A DNA stretch of 64,000 nt from Clostridium aquiflavi (GTDB lineage: Bacteria > Bacillota > Clostridia > Clostridiales > Clostridiaceae), in contig NZ_JAVJAN010000011.1 in the NCBI RefSeq assembly GCF_031344075.1, positions 1 to 64,000 of the forward strand, written 5' to 3'. Below are positions 62,586 through 64,000 of the stretch, piece after piece. A program made the position numbers and the translations under genes. Numbering within the stretch: position 1 is the first letter of the stretch; each line of letters begins with the position of its first letter. The notes under the pieces were generated by a model. It searched no databases and had not been told where the DNA came from. It saw nothing but the letters and a program-made list of their open reading frames with translations.

Positions 62586-62679
62586 TTATATCCACTCCTT
62601 GAAGTTTATTCTTCAACTTGCTAAAAATAAAATTTAATAAAAACATAACAAATTCAAGAATAAACTAGTTATAAAGAAA

Positions 62680-62701
62680 ATCCCGCTAACTTGCGGGATT
62701 A
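62680..62701 (-). terminator. Terminator after acpP
   Basis: AATCCCGC/GCGGGATT, a GC-rich 8-bp stem directly before the acpP stop, followed by TTTCTTTATAAC on the minus strand. Confidence 0.8.
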
Positions 62702-62703
62702 TG

Positions 62704-62934
62704 TTATTCATCGTAATGAGCTTTTACGTAATTAACAACGTCGCCAACTGTCTTAAAGTTTTCAACATCTTCATCTGGTATTTCCATATCTAATTCATCT
62801 TCTAAGGCCATTATAAGTTCCACTATATCTAATGAATCCGCATTTAAATCTTCAATAAATGATGATTCCATAGTAATACTTCCTAAATCAATACTTAATT
62901 TATCTGCTACAATATTTTGAATTTTTTCAAACAT
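62704..62934 (-). CDS. acpP: Acyl carrier protein
   Basis: Carries growing acyl chains on a 4'-phosphopantetheine arm during fatty acid and phospholipid synthesis. The 76-residue acidic protein has the modification serine in EDLNADSLDIVELIMALEDELD (Ser38 region). It follows plsX, whose product uses acyl-ACP, and precedes rnc; the Bacillus order plsX-fabD-fabG-acpA-rnc is shortened here. Confidence 0.97.
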   Translation of the reverse strand: MFEKIQNIVADKLSIDLGSITMESSFIEDLNADSLDIVELIMALEDELDMEIPDEDVENFKTVGDVVNYVKAHYDE

Positions 62935-62963
62935 TTATTTCACCTCCCAAACTCTACAGTTAG

Positions 62964-62992
62964 ATAATAGTATATATTTTTTCCATAGTCAA
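62964..62992 (-). promoter_or_regulatory. acpP promoter
   Basis: Minus strand TTGACT (62987-62992), 17-base spacer, TATTAT (62964-62969). The leader is about 20 bases, ending at GGGAGGTG before the ATG. Confidence 0.75.
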
Positions 62993-63022
62993 TATTAATT
63001 TAAATAACTTTATAAATAAGAT

Positions 63023-64000
63023 TTAATTTTTATTTTCAAACTCTTTTTTTATCTCATCTAAAACATTATTTTCATAAAAAATCTTTGTTTGTCTAATTGC
63101 ATTTTTAAAAGCCTTCCCATCAGAGCTACCATGTGCTTTTATACAAATACCGTTTACTCCTAAAAAAGGTGCTCCACCGTATTCCTTGTAGTCAAATTTC
63201 TTCATAATTTTCTTTAAGAAAGGTTTTAGCAATACTACACCTATTTTACTTTTTAAATCAGCTTTTAATACTTCATCTTTTATCATACCTAAAATATTAG
63301 TAGCTGATCCTTCATACATTTTTAAAGCTGTATTTCCTGCAAAACCATCACTTACTATAATATTAGTATCTCCAGTTGGAATATATCTTGGTTCTATATT
63401 GCCTACAAAATTTATAGAATTTTCTTCTTTTAATAACTTATAAGTTGCTTTTGTAAGATCATTTCCTTTTTCTTCTTCTGATCCAATATTTAATAATCCT
63501 ACACTTGGATTATCAACATTAAATACATTTTTATAATATATACTTCCCATTTTACCAAATTGAACTAAATATTCAGGTTTACTATCTACATTAGCACCTG
63601 CATCAACAATCATAAAGTTTCCTCTTCTGCCAGGCATTATAGGACCTAATGATGGACGTTCTACGCCTTTAATCCTTCCTACAATCAATGTACACCCAGC
63701 TAAAAAGGCCCCAGTACTTCCTGCTGAAATTATACCATCACAAGTTCCATCTTTAACTAAATTTAAAGCTTTAACAATACTAGAATCCTTTTTTCTTCTC
63801 AATGCCATAACGGGATGTTCATTTGTTGATATTACTTCTTTTGCGTCTATTATTATAATTTTTTCCTTTGGGTAGTCGTATTTTGAAAGTTCTAATGATA
63901 TTTTATCTTCTGGTCCTGTAATATAAAAAGTTATTTCATTATATTCTTTTAATGCTGATACTATACCTTCTAAAACTGCGCTAGGTGCATTATCTCCACC
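63023..64000 (-). CDS. plsX: Phosphate acyltransferase PlsX (partial, 5' end missing)
   Basis: Makes acyl-phosphate from acyl-ACP for PlsY, the first committed step of phospholipid synthesis in Firmicutes. The reading frame stays open to the right edge. The last 64 codons at the edge encode GGDNAPSAVLEGIVSALKEY-like sequence, the standard PlsX start region. Only about the first ten codons are missing. GSTGAFLAGCTLIVGRIKGVERP, LLNIGSEEEKGN and VSDGFAGNTALKMYEG are intact. An internal ATG at 63808 is not the true start. It precedes acpP. Confidence 0.95.
   Translation of the reverse strand, partial: GGDNAPSAVLEGIVSALKEYNEITFYITGPEDKISLELSKYDYPKEKIIIIDAKEVISTNEHPVMALRRKKDSSIVKALNLVKDGTCDGIISAGSTGAFLAGCTLIVGRIKGVERPSLGPIMPGRRGNFMIVDAGANVDSKPEYLVQFGKMGSIYYKNVFNVDNPSVGLLNIGSEEEKGNDLTKATYKLLKEENSINFVGNIEPRYIPTGDTNIIVSDGFAGNTALKMYEGSATNILGMIKDEVLKADLKSKIGVVLLKPFLKKIMKKFDYKEYGGAPFLGVNGICIKAHGSSDGKAFKNAIRQTKIFYENNVLDEIKKEFENKN

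Noticed and set aside
63023..63808. plsX starting at the internal ATG 63808
   Set aside because: The frame continues to the window edge with conserved PlsX N-terminal sequence, so the true start lies outside.
1..64000. CRISPR arrays, tRNA or rRNA genes, prophage or defence clusters
   Set aside because: No regularly spaced repeats, cloverleaf genes or phage/defence protein families were seen anywhere in the window.

Overview
The window is a strongly AT-rich stretch of a spore-forming Firmicute, most likely Clostridium sensu stricto. It is the conserved 'housekeeping' neighbourhood found in clostridia: information-processing, cell-envelope and early sporulation genes packed head to tail on the minus strand. 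Only three genes lie on the plus strand: an amidase-domain protein (3953-4936), a small DUF378 membrane protein (6666-6890) and yraN (49623-49991). The Clostridium assignment rests on gene order, AT-rich codon use, GGAGG-type ribosome binding sites, many TTG/GTG starts, and spoVS, ymxH, a SpoIIIE/FtsK translocase and codY in one region.

Layout, left to right (transcription mostly runs right to left). 1-2419: ribE and ribD behind an FMN riboswitch with two tandem terminators; the first ~110 bases look like the end of an inserted element. 2460-5052: a DUF6398/TPR protein and a divergent amidase-domain protein, the least 'core' part of the window. 5065-10860: purB, a DUF378 gene, ptsH (HPr), spoVS (with a near-perfect sigma-H promoter), rny and recA (with a LexA box). 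10949-19197: pgsA, rimO, ftsK/spoIIIE, tepA, aspartate kinase, ymxH and an M16 peptidase. 19456-29489: pnp, rpsO, then ribF-truB-nrnA-rbfA-infB-ylxQ-ylxR-nusA-rimP, a translation and RNA-maturation operon read from a promoter at 29660-29688. 29772-40220: polC, ispG, rseP, dxr, a YtvI-like permease, cdsA, uppS (replication, isoprenoid and phospholipid synthesis). 40321-43506: frr, pyrH, tsf, rpsB. 43738-49446: codY, topA, dprA, comM. 49623-52166: yraN, rnhB, rbgA, rplS. 52288-56827: trmD, rimM, khpA, rpsP, ffh, ylxM, ftsY (ribosome assembly and the SRP targeting pathway). 57021-64000: smc, a 31-residue DUF4044 protein, a radical SAM protein, rnc, acpP and a plsX that runs off the right edge.

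The genes fall into linked functional groups: ribosome synthesis and maturation (rpsB, tsf, frr, rpsO, rpsP, rplS, rimM, rimO, rimP, rbfA, rbgA, infB), RNA turnover (rny, pnp, nrnA, rnc), chromosome maintenance (recA, polC, topA, smc, ftsK, dprA), membrane lipid supply (plsX, acpP, cdsA, pgsA, uppS, ispG, dxr), and nutrient sensing (codY, FMN riboswitch, HPr). No tRNA, rRNA, CRISPR array, complete mobile element, prophage or defence cluster is visible. Most novelty is regulatory: a topA start whose Shine-Dalgarno appears to be brought close by a hairpin, a riboswitch with two terminators that could pair with the aptamer, a possible IS200/IS605-type or IStron insertion at the left edge, and several structured ribosomal-protein leaders. 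All function calls come from reading translated sequence and motifs; no database search was run.
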